This document shows, piece after piece, positions 34,079 through 42,236 of a stretch of 64,000 nucleotides of DNA (the stretch's first letter is position 1; each line of letters opens with the position of its first letter). The stretch comes from an uncultured bacterium (GTDB lineage: Bacteria; Verrucomicrobiota; Kiritimatiellia; RFP12; UBA1067), in NCBI GenBank assembly GCA_902801025.1, contig CADCGZ010000012.1, positions 37,175 through 101,174 on the forward strand, written 5' to 3'. The notes under the pieces were generated by a model. The model was not told the origin of the DNA, did not search any database, and saw only the letters and a program-made list of their open reading frames with translations. The position numbers and the translations under genes are program-made.

Positions 34079-35078
34079 CCTTGAGCGCCCTTTCCTTGCG
34101 GGCGAGCTCAAGGTCGGACTCGACCATCATCTTCACGAGGTCGTGGAACTTGACCTTCGGCTCCCAGCCAAGCTCGCGCTTCGCCTTCGACGCATCGCCG
34201 AGAAGCTGGTCGACCTCGGTTGGGCGGAGATACCTCTTGTCGCACTCGACGTACTTCTCCCAGTCGAGGCCAACGAGGCCGAACGCCTCCTCAAGGAACT
34301 CCTTTACCGTATGCATCTCGCCGGTCGCAAGGACGAACTCGTCGGGCCGCTCGTGCTGCATGATGCGCCACATGCCCTCGACGTAGTCGCCTGCAAAACC
34401 CCAGTCGCGGAGCGAGTTGATGTTGCCCATGTAGAGCTTGTCCTGGAGCCCCATCTTGATGCGGCCCACGGCGCGCGTGATCTTGCGCGTCACGAACGTC
34501 TCACCGCGGCGAGGCGACTCGTGGTTGAAGAGTATTCCGTTCGAGGCGAAGATGCCGTAGGCCTCGCGGTAGTTGCGGACAGCCCAGTATGCGTAAAGCT
34601 TAGCGACGGCGTAGGGCGAGCGCGGGTAGAAAGGCGTAGTCTCCTTCTGGGGGACTTCCTGCACAAGGCCGAAAAGCTCGGAAGTAGACGCCTGGTAGAA
34701 CTTCGTCAGCTTGTCGCGGCCCGTCAAGTGGATCGCCTCGAGAAGACGCATCGCGCCAAGCGCATCGACGTCGCCTGTGAACTCTGGCGAATCGAATGAC
34801 ACGCGCACGTGGCTCTGCGCCGCGAGGTTGTAGATTTCATCGGGCTGGATCTCGTAGACGAGCTTTACGAGGTTCGCGCTGTCCGCAAGGTCTCCATAGT
34901 GAAGGAAGAGTCGGACACCGTTGATGTGTGGGTCCTGATAGAGGTGGTCTATCCTCTCAGTATTGAACGTCGACGCGCGGCGGATTATGCCGTGGACTTC
35001 ATAGCCCTTGTCGAGCAACAGCTCCGTGAGATAGCTGCCGTCCTGCCCCGTAATACCGGTGATTAGTGCTTTCTTCAT
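34071..35078 (-). CDS. gmd: GDP-mannose 4,6-dehydratase
   Basis: 335 residues. [29 protein letters not shown] at the N-terminus is the diagnostic Gmd nucleotide-binding region; [10 protein letters not shown] and [15 protein letters not shown] carry the Ser/Tyr/Lys triad, followed by [16 protein letters not shown]. It makes GDP-4-keto-6-deoxymannose, the substrate of the downstream enzyme. AGAGGA precedes the ATG and a TGGTATAAT box lies 26 bp upstream. Confidence 0.95.
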   Translation of the reverse strand: MKKALITGITGQDGSYLTELLLDKGYEVHGIIRRASTFNTERIDHLYQDPHINGVRLFLHYGDLADSANLVKLVYEIQPDEIYNLAAQSHVRVSFDSPEFTGDVDALGAMRLLEAIHLTGRDKLTKFYQASTSELFGLVQEVPQKETTPFYPRSPYAVAKLYAYWAVRNYREAYGIFASNGILFNHESPRRGETFVTRKITRAVGRIKMGLQDKLYMGNINSLRDWGFAGDYVEGMWRIMQHERPDEFVLATGEMHTVKEFLEEAFGLVGLDWEKYVECDKRYLRPTEVDQLLGDASKAKRELGWEPKVKFHDLVKMMVESDLELARKERALKDA

Positions 35079-35103
35079 TTTGTCCTCTTTCCTTGGGACA
35101 TGT

Positions 35104-35112
35104 ATTATACCA
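35104..35112 (-). promoter_or_regulatory. extended -10 TGGTATAAT of gmd-fcl
   Basis: Transcription expected near 35097, giving a leader of about 19 nt that includes AGAGGA. Confidence 0.65.
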
Positions 35113-35178
35113 AATTCACGGGCCCTAAGGCCTACCCCCTAACCCAAACTAAAATCTCCACCGCTCTCCAACAAAAAC

Positions 35179-35218
35179 CTCTCTGCGTACTCTGCGTCTC
35201 TGCGTCTCTGCGTTAAAA
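35179..35218 (-). repeat. dispersed CGCAGAG repeat, copy 3
   Basis: Minus strand TTTTAACGCAGAGACGCAGAG followed by ACGCAGAGTACGCAGAG-type units, downstream of the clan-A hydrolase gene. Confidence 0.75.
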
Positions 35219-35267
35219 ATTCTAATAAAAAAGATATCAATTCCATTCTCCAACTCCTAATCCCTGC

Positions 35268-38033
35268 CTACTTCGCGAGTTCGTACATCATCGTCGGGGC
35301 GTCCTTGCCCTCGCCCGCCGCGACGCTAACCGTGAAGGCATACGCGCCGTTGGCGTATTTGGCGGGGACTTTCCTCAGGCGCGTGCCGTCAGAGGCGAGC
35401 GCGTAGAGCGAAAGCCCCGCGTTAGCGTTCTTTAGCGAGACCTTCGCGGAACCAGTCTTCGCGAGATATGGAAGCTTGCCCCACGCCTTTGTGTCGGTCC
35501 GCTTGTCGTTCGTAAAGGACATGTCGGTGTTCACGACGTCGGTGATGTGCAGGACAAGGACGCGGCGCGACTTCGCAAGCTCGGCACCGTCCATCGACGA
35601 AGCCGAGACGCTGCAGAACGTCGTCGCACCCGAAACGGCGAGCGGCCCCGCAGAGAGGTCGTGCCTGTCGATCGAGCAGACCGCGGCAGTGCGCGGCGAA
35701 TTAACCGAGAGGTCGCCAAGCTTCGTGCTGATGCGGATCTCCTTCGTGTCCGAAACCGTCTCGCCCGTGAACTTCGGAATGGCGTTCTTCGTCGCGGCCG
35801 TCCAGGTTTTCGTACAGGCAAGCTTCGGGCTTTCGCCGTTGTCGGCCGTGTAGGAGCCGATCCGAGAGGTGTAGCCGAGCTGCGTGAACGGATGCGGGAA
35901 AAGCCCGTTCGCCCACATGTCGCCGAGACCGCGCCCAAACGCTTCGCCCTTTGTGACGCCGTAGCCGTAGATCTCCTTGGCGGGCGCAACGTCGCCGCGG
36001 CCGAACATCAGCACGACCTGGCGCTCCGTGAGCTGCCCGATGGGGTCGCGGCAGATGTCGAAGCCCCTCACCGCGTGGTCGCCAAACATCCCGTCGCGCG
36101 AATGGCTCCAGGCGAAGCGGTAGAGCGCGTCCCAGTCCTGGAGCGAGGCGTAGGCGCCCATCATGAGGCCGCCGTCGCCGCGGAACTTGTTCGGCGGGCA
36201 GTAGTTGTACTCGGTGATAGTGAACGGCTTGCCGAGGATGCGCGTCGGCGCCTTCATCATCGGCTCGTTGTACGTCGGGTTGCCGCTCTTGATGTCGGAC
36301 ACCTGGTTGACGTGGAACGGCAGCTTCTGGTAGCTGGGCTGCGGATGGTCGCCGTAGCCATGGTTGTCGACTACCTCAAGCGTTTCGCGCTCGTAGGCCT
36401 GCGCCGTGTTGTCCCACCAGTTGCCGCCCGAGATGAGCGCACGGACGCCGGCGTCCTTCAGGCGCTTGGCCATGCGGACGTTTGCATCGGCCTTGACCTT
36501 GTAGAGGAACTCCGCAAACTCCTTCTTCTTGCCGATGTCCTTGGCGGGGTACTCGGGATAGCCCTTCCCCTTCGCCCACTCGTTGTACTTCTTGACGTAC
36601 ATGTCGGCCGCGCCCCACCAGACCGTCGCTATCGAGTCCTCGTTCATCAGCGTGACGAAGAGCACCGCGGGGTCGTCCTTCCACTTGATGCCGGTGTAGG
36701 GGTTTACGTGGTCGAAGATCTCCATCGCGCGACGGAACCACTGGTCCTCGGCCGGCTTGTGGATCGGCACAATGGCCTTGACCGTATTCGAGTTAAGCGG
36801 CTTGTCGAAGCCCTCGCAGCTGCCAAGGCCGCCCATCGCGTAGAGGTCGAACGTCGCGTAGATGCCAGCCTTCTTGCACTCCGCGAACAGGTAGTCGAGC
36901 TGGTCGAGGCGCGCGGGGGATATCTCGGGATAGGTCTTCCGGTTCCAGAGGTTGTTCCACTCGTCCTTCGTTATCGTCACATCGATGTGGTGGAAACGCA
37001 CCGTGTTCCAGCCACGGCGTACGAAGTCCTGAACGACCCGTTTGCACTGCTCCTTCGAGAGGAAGTTCGCGTCGAAGCAGAGATTTCCGCCGACGAAGCG
37101 GACGGGCTTGTTGGGACGCTTGTCGAAAACGAAATGGCCGTCCTTCGTCACCTTGGCGAAACCGTACTTGCCAGCCGGGGCGTCGGCGGAAACCATGTTG
37201 GAGAAGTCGAGGATCGAGCCCTCCTTGATGTCGTTCTGGAACGGGAAGACGCACCAGTCGGCGTTCGCCACCATCTTCGCGGGCGGCGGAGGAAGGTCGA
37301 GTTTCACCTTGCCGGCGGACTTCTTCAGCGAATCGGCAAACGCACCGTAGAACTCGAACTCGATCGTCGAGCTCGTCGCGGCCTTGGCGTCCGGGAAGTC
37401 GACGCGCAGCTCGAAGCGATCCTGCTTGTCCTTGCGGCCATCCCACAGGACGGGATTGCCCTTGGAGACGGAGAGTCCGAGCGTCTTGGCGCCTTCTTTT
37501 GACACGATCTTTATCGCGCCCTTTTCGCCGACGCCGATCCACTCGTCGCCGTACTCGGCGGGAATAGGCTTGCCCGACACGGTGCCGCCCGCGAAGTCGG
37601 AGAGAGGAAGCGGGAAGCGGATGTAGGCGCGTTCAAGCGCCATCGGCTTGCCGTCAAGCGAGGCAATCTTCCAGCGGGCACGTGCCTTTGCCTCGCCCTG
37701 CTTCGAGACGTCGTAGAACTCCTCGCGAATCGAAAGTCCACGTGACCCGGCCCATATCTTCGCGGTGAAGAGAAGGCCCCTTCCGAGCGCAGGATCGTCT
37801 ATCGGCTCCTTCTTGTGCTCCTTCGCGGCGTAGTCCTGTGCGGTGTACGCCCAGTTGGGACCGAACGCGACGAAGTTCACGAATCCCCACTCTACCTTCG
37901 AGCTGTCGCGGACGATCCCCTGCACCTGCGGAAGTCCGCGGCCTTCGACGGAGATGTTCGCGGGCGTGTCCGCAAACGCGATATGCGCAGCAAGCGAAAC
38001 AGCAGCAACGTAAACGAGATTTTGAGTTTTCAT
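35268..38033 (-). CDS. secreted clan-A (TIM-barrel) glycoside hydrolase
   Basis: 921 residues. Signal peptide (LVYVAAVSLAAHIAFA), an N-terminal beta-sandwich (~25-235), a TIM barrel (~290-650) with acid/base motif FVTLMNEDS near residue 458 and nucleophile motif FTITEYNY near 612, and a C-terminal beta-rich domain. The pair of Glu residues after beta-4 and beta-7 fits GH5/GH39-like clan A families; the exact family is not decided. The ATG lies six bases after TGGTAAAAT with no ribosome site. The palindrome ATATAC-GATG-GTATAT is centred 42.5 bp upstream of the start. Confidence 0.8.
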   Translation of the reverse strand: MKTQNLVYVAAVSLAAHIAFADTPANISVEGRGLPQVQGIVRDSSKVEWGFVNFVAFGPNWAYTAQDYAAKEHKKEPIDDPALGRGLLFTAKIWAGSRGLSIREEFYDVSKQGEAKARARWKIASLDGKPMALERAYIRFPLPLSDFAGGTVSGKPIPAEYGDEWIGVGEKGAIKIVSKEGAKTLGLSVSKGNPVLWDGRKDKQDRFELRVDFPDAKAATSSTIEFEFYGAFADSLKKSAGKVKLDLPPPPAKMVANADWCVFPFQNDIKEGSILDFSNMVSADAPAGKYGFAKVTKDGHFVFDKRPNKPVRFVGGNLCFDANFLSKEQCKRVVQDFVRRGWNTVRFHHIDVTITKDEWNNLWNRKTYPEISPARLDQLDYLFAECKKAGIYATFDLYAMGGLGSCEGFDKPLNSNTVKAIVPIHKPAEDQWFRRAMEIFDHVNPYTGIKWKDDPAVLFVTLMNEDSIATVWWGAADMYVKKYNEWAKGKGYPEYPAKDIGKKKEFAEFLYKVKADANVRMAKRLKDAGVRALISGGNWWDNTAQAYERETLEVVDNHGYGDHPQPSYQKLPFHVNQVSDIKSGNPTYNEPMMKAPTRILGKPFTITEYNYCPPNKFRGDGGLMMGAYASLQDWDALYRFAWSHSRDGMFGDHAVRGFDICRDPIGQLTERQVVLMFGRGDVAPAKEIYGYGVTKGEAFGRGLGDMWANGLFPHPFTQLGYTSRIGSYTADNGESPKLACTKTWTAATKNAIPKFTGETVSDTKEIRISTKLGDLSVNSPRTAAVCSIDRHDLSAGPLAVSGATTFCSVSASSMDGAELAKSRRVLVLHITDVVNTDMSFTNDKRTDTKAWGKLPYLAKTGSAKVSLKNANAGLSLYALASDGTRLRKVPAKYANGAYAFTVSVAAGEGKDAPTMMYELAK

Positions 38034-38039
38034 GACCGC

Positions 38040-38048
38040 ATTTTACCA
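38040..38048 (-). promoter_or_regulatory. leaderless promoter TGGTAAAAT-N6-ATG
   Basis: TAAAAT at 38045-38040 preceded by TGG; six bases to the ATG at 38033. Confidence 0.7.
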
Positions 38049-38067
38049 AATGCCGCGCACATTGGGA

Positions 38068-38083
38068 ATATACGATGGTATAT
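38068..38083. promoter_or_regulatory. operator-like palindrome ATATAC-GATG-GTATAT
   Basis: A 6-4-6 palindrome 22 bp upstream of the -10 box of the clan-A hydrolase. The same palindrome with the same spacing occurs at 46374-46389. Confidence 0.65.
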
Positions 38084-38090
38084 GCGAAAA

Positions 38091-38174
38091 GAGGCAACGG
38101 AGCGAAAATCCGAGCGAGGGGATACGGCGTATTCGCCGAGGGTTCCCCGAGGAGGAGCTTTCGGCCGTTGCCTC
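38091..38174. repeat. palindromic element, copy 2
   Basis: GAGGCAACGG (38091-38100) and CCGTTGCCTC (38165-38174) are perfect inverted ends. The core (ccgagcgaggggatacggcg onward) matches copy 1 at 33041-33133 in reverse orientation. It lies just downstream of the response-regulator gene. Confidence 0.85.
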
Positions 38175-38179
38175 TATTA

Positions 38180-38806
38180 TCAGGCGCGAGGCGGTATTAG
38201 ACCGCGCTCCACGGCGCGATTCACCGCGTCTACGCGGTCGCGGGCGCCAAGCTTGGCGAAGACGCTGGAAAGGCGAACCTTCACCGTTATCTCGCTGACC
38301 TCAAGCGCCTCTGCAATCTCACGGTTCTGCTTACCCTCCGAGACGAGGCGCAGCGTATCGATCTCCTTGTCGGAAAAAGTCGGCGAGGCCGCACGACGTT
38401 CGTAGATGACGCGCACGGGCTCTGGGATATAGCGATCTCCGCCTGCTACGGTGCGTATCGCATCGACAATGTCGTCGGCCGCCTCGGTCTTGAGGACATA
38501 CCCCTTCGCGCCGATCTCAAGCGAACGATAGATGTCTTCGTCGGTTCCGCTCGTCGTGAGCATCACCACTTTTGCCTTGGGGTTTGCAGCAAGAATCTCT
38601 TCGAGCGCAGCGATTCCGTCGGTCCCCGGCATCCTGATGTCGAGAAGCGTGACATCGGGCTTTACGCGCGAGACGAAATCCGCGGCACCTGCGCCGCTGT
38701 CGTGTTCGCCGACGAAGTCAAGGTCCTTGAAGAGCCGCACAGTAAACTTGAGGCCCATTCTCACGACCGAGTGGTCATCTATCACCGCGACACGTATGCG
38801 CTTCAT
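38180..38806 (-). CDS. NarL/FixJ-type response regulator
   Basis: 208 residues. Receiver domain with acidic pair DDH (~8-10), phospho-acceptor Asp in TLLDIRMPGTDG (~52), TTSG and the Lys in YVLKTEA; then a LuxR-type HTH (TFSDKEIDTLRLVSEGKQNREIA... VKVRLSSVFAKLG). It receives phosphate from the sensor kinase encoded upstream, whose stop overlaps its start as ATGA (38806-38803). GGAG and GGAA precede the ATG. A plausible binder of the ATATACNNNNGTATAT sites nearby, by position only. Confidence 0.92.
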   Translation of the reverse strand: MKRIRVAVIDDHSVVRMGLKFTVRLFKDLDFVGEHDSGAGAADFVSRVKPDVTLLDIRMPGTDGIAALEEILAANPKAKVVMLTTSGTDEDIYRSLEIGAKGYVLKTEAADDIVDAIRTVAGGDRYIPEPVRVIYERRAASPTFSDKEIDTLRLVSEGKQNREIAEALEVSEITVKVRLSSVFAKLGARDRVDAVNRAVERGLIPPRA

Positions 38807-40587
38807 TTCCGCTCCTCCAAGATTACAGAACGCCATTCACCGTCATCGTTGAACGACACCGAGAAACCGCTTCGCGCCCCACGCTCGCGCATTCCCTCGA
38901 GCCCGAAATGCCCGGGGCCGCCGGCGCTCGCCTCAGGGTCGAAGGCACGGCCGTCGTTCTCGATCGACACGCGAAAACCGCCGTTCTCGCCCTTCCCGCA
39001 AGTGACACGCACGTTCACCGCCTTGCCGTGGCGCACGGCGTTCGTTACGGCCTCCTGCACGACGGCCATTACGTCGCCCTTGACCCCGGTCGGAATGCCG
39101 CCTGAAAGCGGCTCGAGGCGAGACTCCATCGCGACGGCGCGCGACGCAGAGATGCGACGCGCATAGAGCGCAAGAATCTCGTCGAGGCGCATCGTCAGTA
39201 TCTCGTCGTTGCGGAGATTGTGGATTGCGTTCCCCACTTCGATGCGCGAGAGGTCGAGCATCTCGCAGGCGGCCGTCAGCGCCTCCTTCTGCTCTGGCGG
39301 CAGCGAAGACTCGACAGCGACGACGTTGCGCAGGAGAAGCTGGGTTCCCGCGATATACTGCGAAATGCTGTCGTGAAGTTCCGCGGCGATGCGACGGCGC
39401 TCGTCGGCAACCGCGAGGTCCCTGATGCGCTTGCGACGGCGCTCGAGGAGAAGCCAGAAAAACGCCACCAGGAGAGGCACCGACATGACTATCGCGGCCG
39501 TGCGGAGAAAGGCCGTCGCCCCGGCGACCCATCTGTTCCACCCCGGAAGCAGGTGGATCGACTCGTCGCCTATCGCCTCAAGCACCGGGGCAAGCTCGAT
39601 TCCCGACGAGCTGACATACGGCATCATCACGCCGTCAATGTATACCATCTCGCCTGCAAATTGTTGAATGGCCTCTTCGCTAAGGCCGTGGACGCGCAGG
39701 GGCCCCTCGTCCGTCTCGAGGACAAGCTCCGGCATCTTGTGTTCGAACGCCGCAATCATCTTGAGCTCGCCGACGATTCCCTCAAACCGCACACGGGTAT
39801 TGGACTTCTTGCCGTCGACGGCATCGCGAAGCCGCGTCAGCGGCGGCGGCGGCAGTTCCGCCTGGCCGATCTTCGTGATGCGCGCGGCGGTGACGCCCTG
39901 ACGCACGATGAGGGGGTCTACGTAGCCGATCACTTCGACAATGTCCCCGACGCGCAGCCGATCGTAGCCGACGCGCACGGACTTCGGCACTTCGGGCATC
40001 GCACCAGACATGTACATTCCAATTCCGTTGGGATCGCGTTCATCCACAAGGACTGCCGTGTCGTTGATGAATGCGTGCGCAAACGCAACGACGCCGGTCA
40101 CGACGCAGGGCGGCTTGTAGCGTATTGCGACGCGGTCGATCGACATGATCTCCGCGATGGTCGTCGGCCTTGGCATGACCTTGAGCTCCACAAGATCACC
40201 CGCCGTCGGAAGAAAGGAATTCTCGTCGACCGTCTCGACAACAAGCTCGTTCTCGCCAACGCGCATGAACGGCGTGATATCGCAAATGTAGGGCGGGGAC
40301 GACAAGGTGCAGACGCTCTTGTCGTTCAGCACTACCTCGAACGAACCGCCGGCACCGGCGAAGTTGATGCCGTACCTCGTGCCGGGGCGGTTGTGCATTT
40401 CGAACTTCGCGGACATTGAATGCTCCGCGCCATCCTCGGCTTCGAAGTCTCCCGAGGCGAACACAATCGGCCTCGCGTAACGGCTGTTGGCGTATTTCGG
40501 CTCGACTTCAAGCGGATCGGTCAGAGCCACCGCAAAAACGGTGACCACAGGAAATGTCAATGCAATAATCGCCGCGCCGAGCTTCAT
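38803..40587 (-). CDS. NarL-type sensor histidine kinase with periplasmic beta-sandwich/OB-like sensor
   Basis: 594 residues. Signal peptide, an extracytoplasmic jelly-roll-like region (~25-135), two OB-fold-like segments (VVTGVVAFAHAFIND... VGDIVEVIGYVDP; ~155-335), one membrane span (WVAGATAFLRTAAIVMSVPLLVAFFWLL, ~350), then HisKA_3 with the phospho-His in RRRIAAELHDSISQY and a HATPase domain (VVQEAVTNAVRHGKA, GGPGHFGLEGM). Likely senses an extracellular carbohydrate or breakdown product. ATG six bases after TGGTAAAAT; probably leaderless. Confidence 0.88.
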   Translation of the reverse strand: MKLGAAIIALTFPVVTVFAVALTDPLEVEPKYANSRYARPIVFASGDFEAEDGAEHSMSAKFEMHNRPGTRYGINFAGAGGSFEVVLNDKSVCTLSSPPYICDITPFMRVGENELVVETVDENSFLPTAGDLVELKVMPRPTTIAEIMSIDRVAIRYKPPCVVTGVVAFAHAFINDTAVLVDERDPNGIGMYMSGAMPEVPKSVRVGYDRLRVGDIVEVIGYVDPLIVRQGVTAARITKIGQAELPPPPLTRLRDAVDGKKSNTRVRFEGIVGELKMIAAFEHKMPELVLETDEGPLRVHGLSEEAIQQFAGEMVYIDGVMMPYVSSSGIELAPVLEAIGDESIHLLPGWNRWVAGATAFLRTAAIVMSVPLLVAFFWLLLERRRKRIRDLAVADERRRIAAELHDSISQYIAGTQLLLRNVVAVESSLPPEQKEALTAACEMLDLSRIEVGNAIHNLRNDEILTMRLDEILALYARRISASRAVAMESRLEPLSGGIPTGVKGDVMAVVQEAVTNAVRHGKAVNVRVTCGKGENGGFRVSIENDGRAFDPEASAGGPGHFGLEGMRERGARSGFSVSFNDDGEWRSVILEERK

Positions 40588-40593
40588 GTGGAT

Positions 40594-40602
40594 ATTTTAC
40601 CA
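40594..40602 (-). promoter_or_regulatory. leaderless promoter TGGTAAAAT-N6-ATG
   Basis: TAAAAT at 40599-40594 preceded by TGG; ATCCAC; ATG at 40587. Same layout as at 38033. Confidence 0.7.
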
Positions 40603-40630
40603 TATCCAAGCGGCAAATTGACACAGAGAC

Positions 40631-41239
40631 TCAAATCACATTCAGAGAGCGGATGCAGGGTATGAGAGTGTTTGCGAGAACTTCGGAATTCAACTGATGT
40701 CCGCCGGGGAAGGTCTGGGACATGCCAGGGTAGTGTTGTTCAAAAGCCTCCCTAGACTCCGGGCCGACGAGCGTGTCGGCGTCCCCGAAGAGCCCGTGGC
40801 AGAGCATGCGGTCGTCATCGTCGATACCGTCGAACTGGCGCGATTCAAGTTCCTGAAAATGGGCAACCGTCTCCTTGGTGACATGGAACTCGGTTTCGCC
40901 GTCCTTGCGCTTGTTTAGCCACTTGTGCTTGCCGACGTAGAGAATGTCGTACTTCTTGGACGTCCAGAACGACGGGTTCACGCAGATGCGCGTAAAGCCG
41001 TGGAGCATCTGTGCGTACATCCCGCCCATAGAGGTGCCGATGACGAGATCTGGCATTTCGTCGTAGGCAAGCGCCTCGAGCGTCTTCTCGGCGACAAGCG
41101 GATCGAGCGGGATGTCCGGCGCAACCACGACTGCCCGATGCGCCGGTTCCGCCCGCTCCCAGAACCACTTCCGCAGCAGCTCGACAGTCCCGCTCGCACC
41201 CGACGACGCAAAACCATGAAGATACAGAATCTTCTTCAT
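40631..41239 (-). CDS. YqiA-like alpha/beta-hydrolase (esterase, UPF0227)
   Basis: 202 residues. LYLHGFASSGASGT oxyanion region, nucleophile elbow GTSMGGMYAQ (~66-75, Ser), Asp in LFGDADTLVG and catalytic His in FPGGHQLN. YqiA proteins are small cytoplasmic esterases; no signal peptide is present. Its ATG shares one base with the GH16 stop (TGATG), so it is the last gene of the LamG-GH16 operon and may remove acyl groups from imported glycan fragments (inference). Confidence 0.85.
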   Translation of the reverse strand: MKKILYLHGFASSGASGTVELLRKWFWERAEPAHRAVVVAPDIPLDPLVAEKTLEALAYDEMPDLVIGTSMGGMYAQMLHGFTRICVNPSFWTSKKYDILYVGKHKWLNKRKDGETEFHVTKETVAHFQELESRQFDGIDDDDRMLCHGLFGDADTLVGPESREAFEQHYPGMSQTFPGGHQLNSEVLANTLIPCIRSLNVI

Positions 41240-42213
41240 CAGCGGCGGTAGTACCTGACCCAGTCGATCTTCATCTCCATCGGGAACTTCGCGGCGGGGA
41301 TGACCTTGCCCGTCTTCTCGTCCTTCGTGTCTTCGTCCACGACCTTGTTGCCGTAGCCGCCGAGCGCAATGTTCATGATGATGAACATGGGCTTGCGGAA
41401 TGGATTCTGACCGTCGGGCCAGTCGCTGCGCGAGAGGTTGATGTCGGCGTAGAGCTTGCCGTCATAGAACATGTACAGGCGATCCTCGTACCAGTCGAGC
41501 GTGTACGTGTGGAATCCGTTCCACGGCTCCATCCCGGGCTTGTTCGCCCTGATTTCGCCACCGCCCGTCACCTTGTGGTGCTCGTTGGCCTTGTAGTTCT
41601 TCTCGCCCGGCTTCGGCCCGCGGTCGGCGGAATGCAGACACGCCGCGACGCGCGTCGGGTTGTTGCCCCATATCTCGACGAGGTCGATCTCGCCGCACGC
41701 GGGCCAGTTGAGGTACTTCGGGTCGTCCTTCGGCAGACGAAGATTGTCGCCGAGGAACCAGAGCGCCGGCCACGCGCCCCATCCGCCCGGCATCTGCGCG
41801 CGGAACTCGACGCGTCCGTAGTGGAACGTCCGCACCGACTGGAGGTCCGCCGAGGTGTATTTCGCAAACTCCTGCTGGCGGTACCATCCGCCGAGGTGGC
41901 GGTCCTTGTAGAGCGGATTCGGCCACTGCTCCTTCCGCGCCGTGATGGTGAGAACGCCGTCCTTCACGCAGCAGTTCTCGACGCGATTGGAGGTGTAGTA
42001 CTGCGGCTCCTGGTTGCGCAGGAACCCGACCTCGGGCTTCCAGTTCGCGGCGTCCGGCGCCGTGCCCTTCCCGTCGAACTCGTCGCTCCATTCAAGCTTC
42101 CATCCATCGGACGAGTAGCTCCGCCTCGGATCCTTCTTGGGGTCTTTAGCATCTGCGGCAACAGCCGCGAGAGCGCACGAAAGCACCGCCAATGCAGTCA
42201 TCGCCTTTTTCAT
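41239..42213 (-). CDS. secreted GH16-family endo-glycanase
   Basis: 324 residues. Signal peptide (AMTALAVLSCALAAVAA) and one GH16 jelly roll. The catalytic signature GEIDLVEIWG (E-x-D-x-x-E, ~170) is intact, with aromatic cleft residues GWGAWPALWFLGD and the closing IDWVRYYRR. GH16 includes laminarinases, agarases, carrageenases and porphyranases; the substrate is not decided, though marine or dietary algal galactans are possible. Follows the 1,338-residue surface protein by 23 bp. Confidence 0.9.
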   Translation of the reverse strand: MKKAMTALAVLSCALAAVAADAKDPKKDPRRSYSSDGWKLEWSDEFDGKGTAPDAANWKPEVGFLRNQEPQYYTSNRVENCCVKDGVLTITARKEQWPNPLYKDRHLGGWYRQQEFAKYTSADLQSVRTFHYGRVEFRAQMPGGWGAWPALWFLGDNLRLPKDDPKYLNWPACGEIDLVEIWGNNPTRVAACLHSADRGPKPGEKNYKANEHHKVTGGGEIRANKPGMEPWNGFHTYTLDWYEDRLYMFYDGKLYADINLSRSDWPDGQNPFRKPMFIIMNIALGGYGNKVVDEDTKDEKTGKVIPAAKFPMEMKIDWVRYYRR

Positions 42214-42236
42214 CGTCCCTGCTACCTGCCTGCGAA

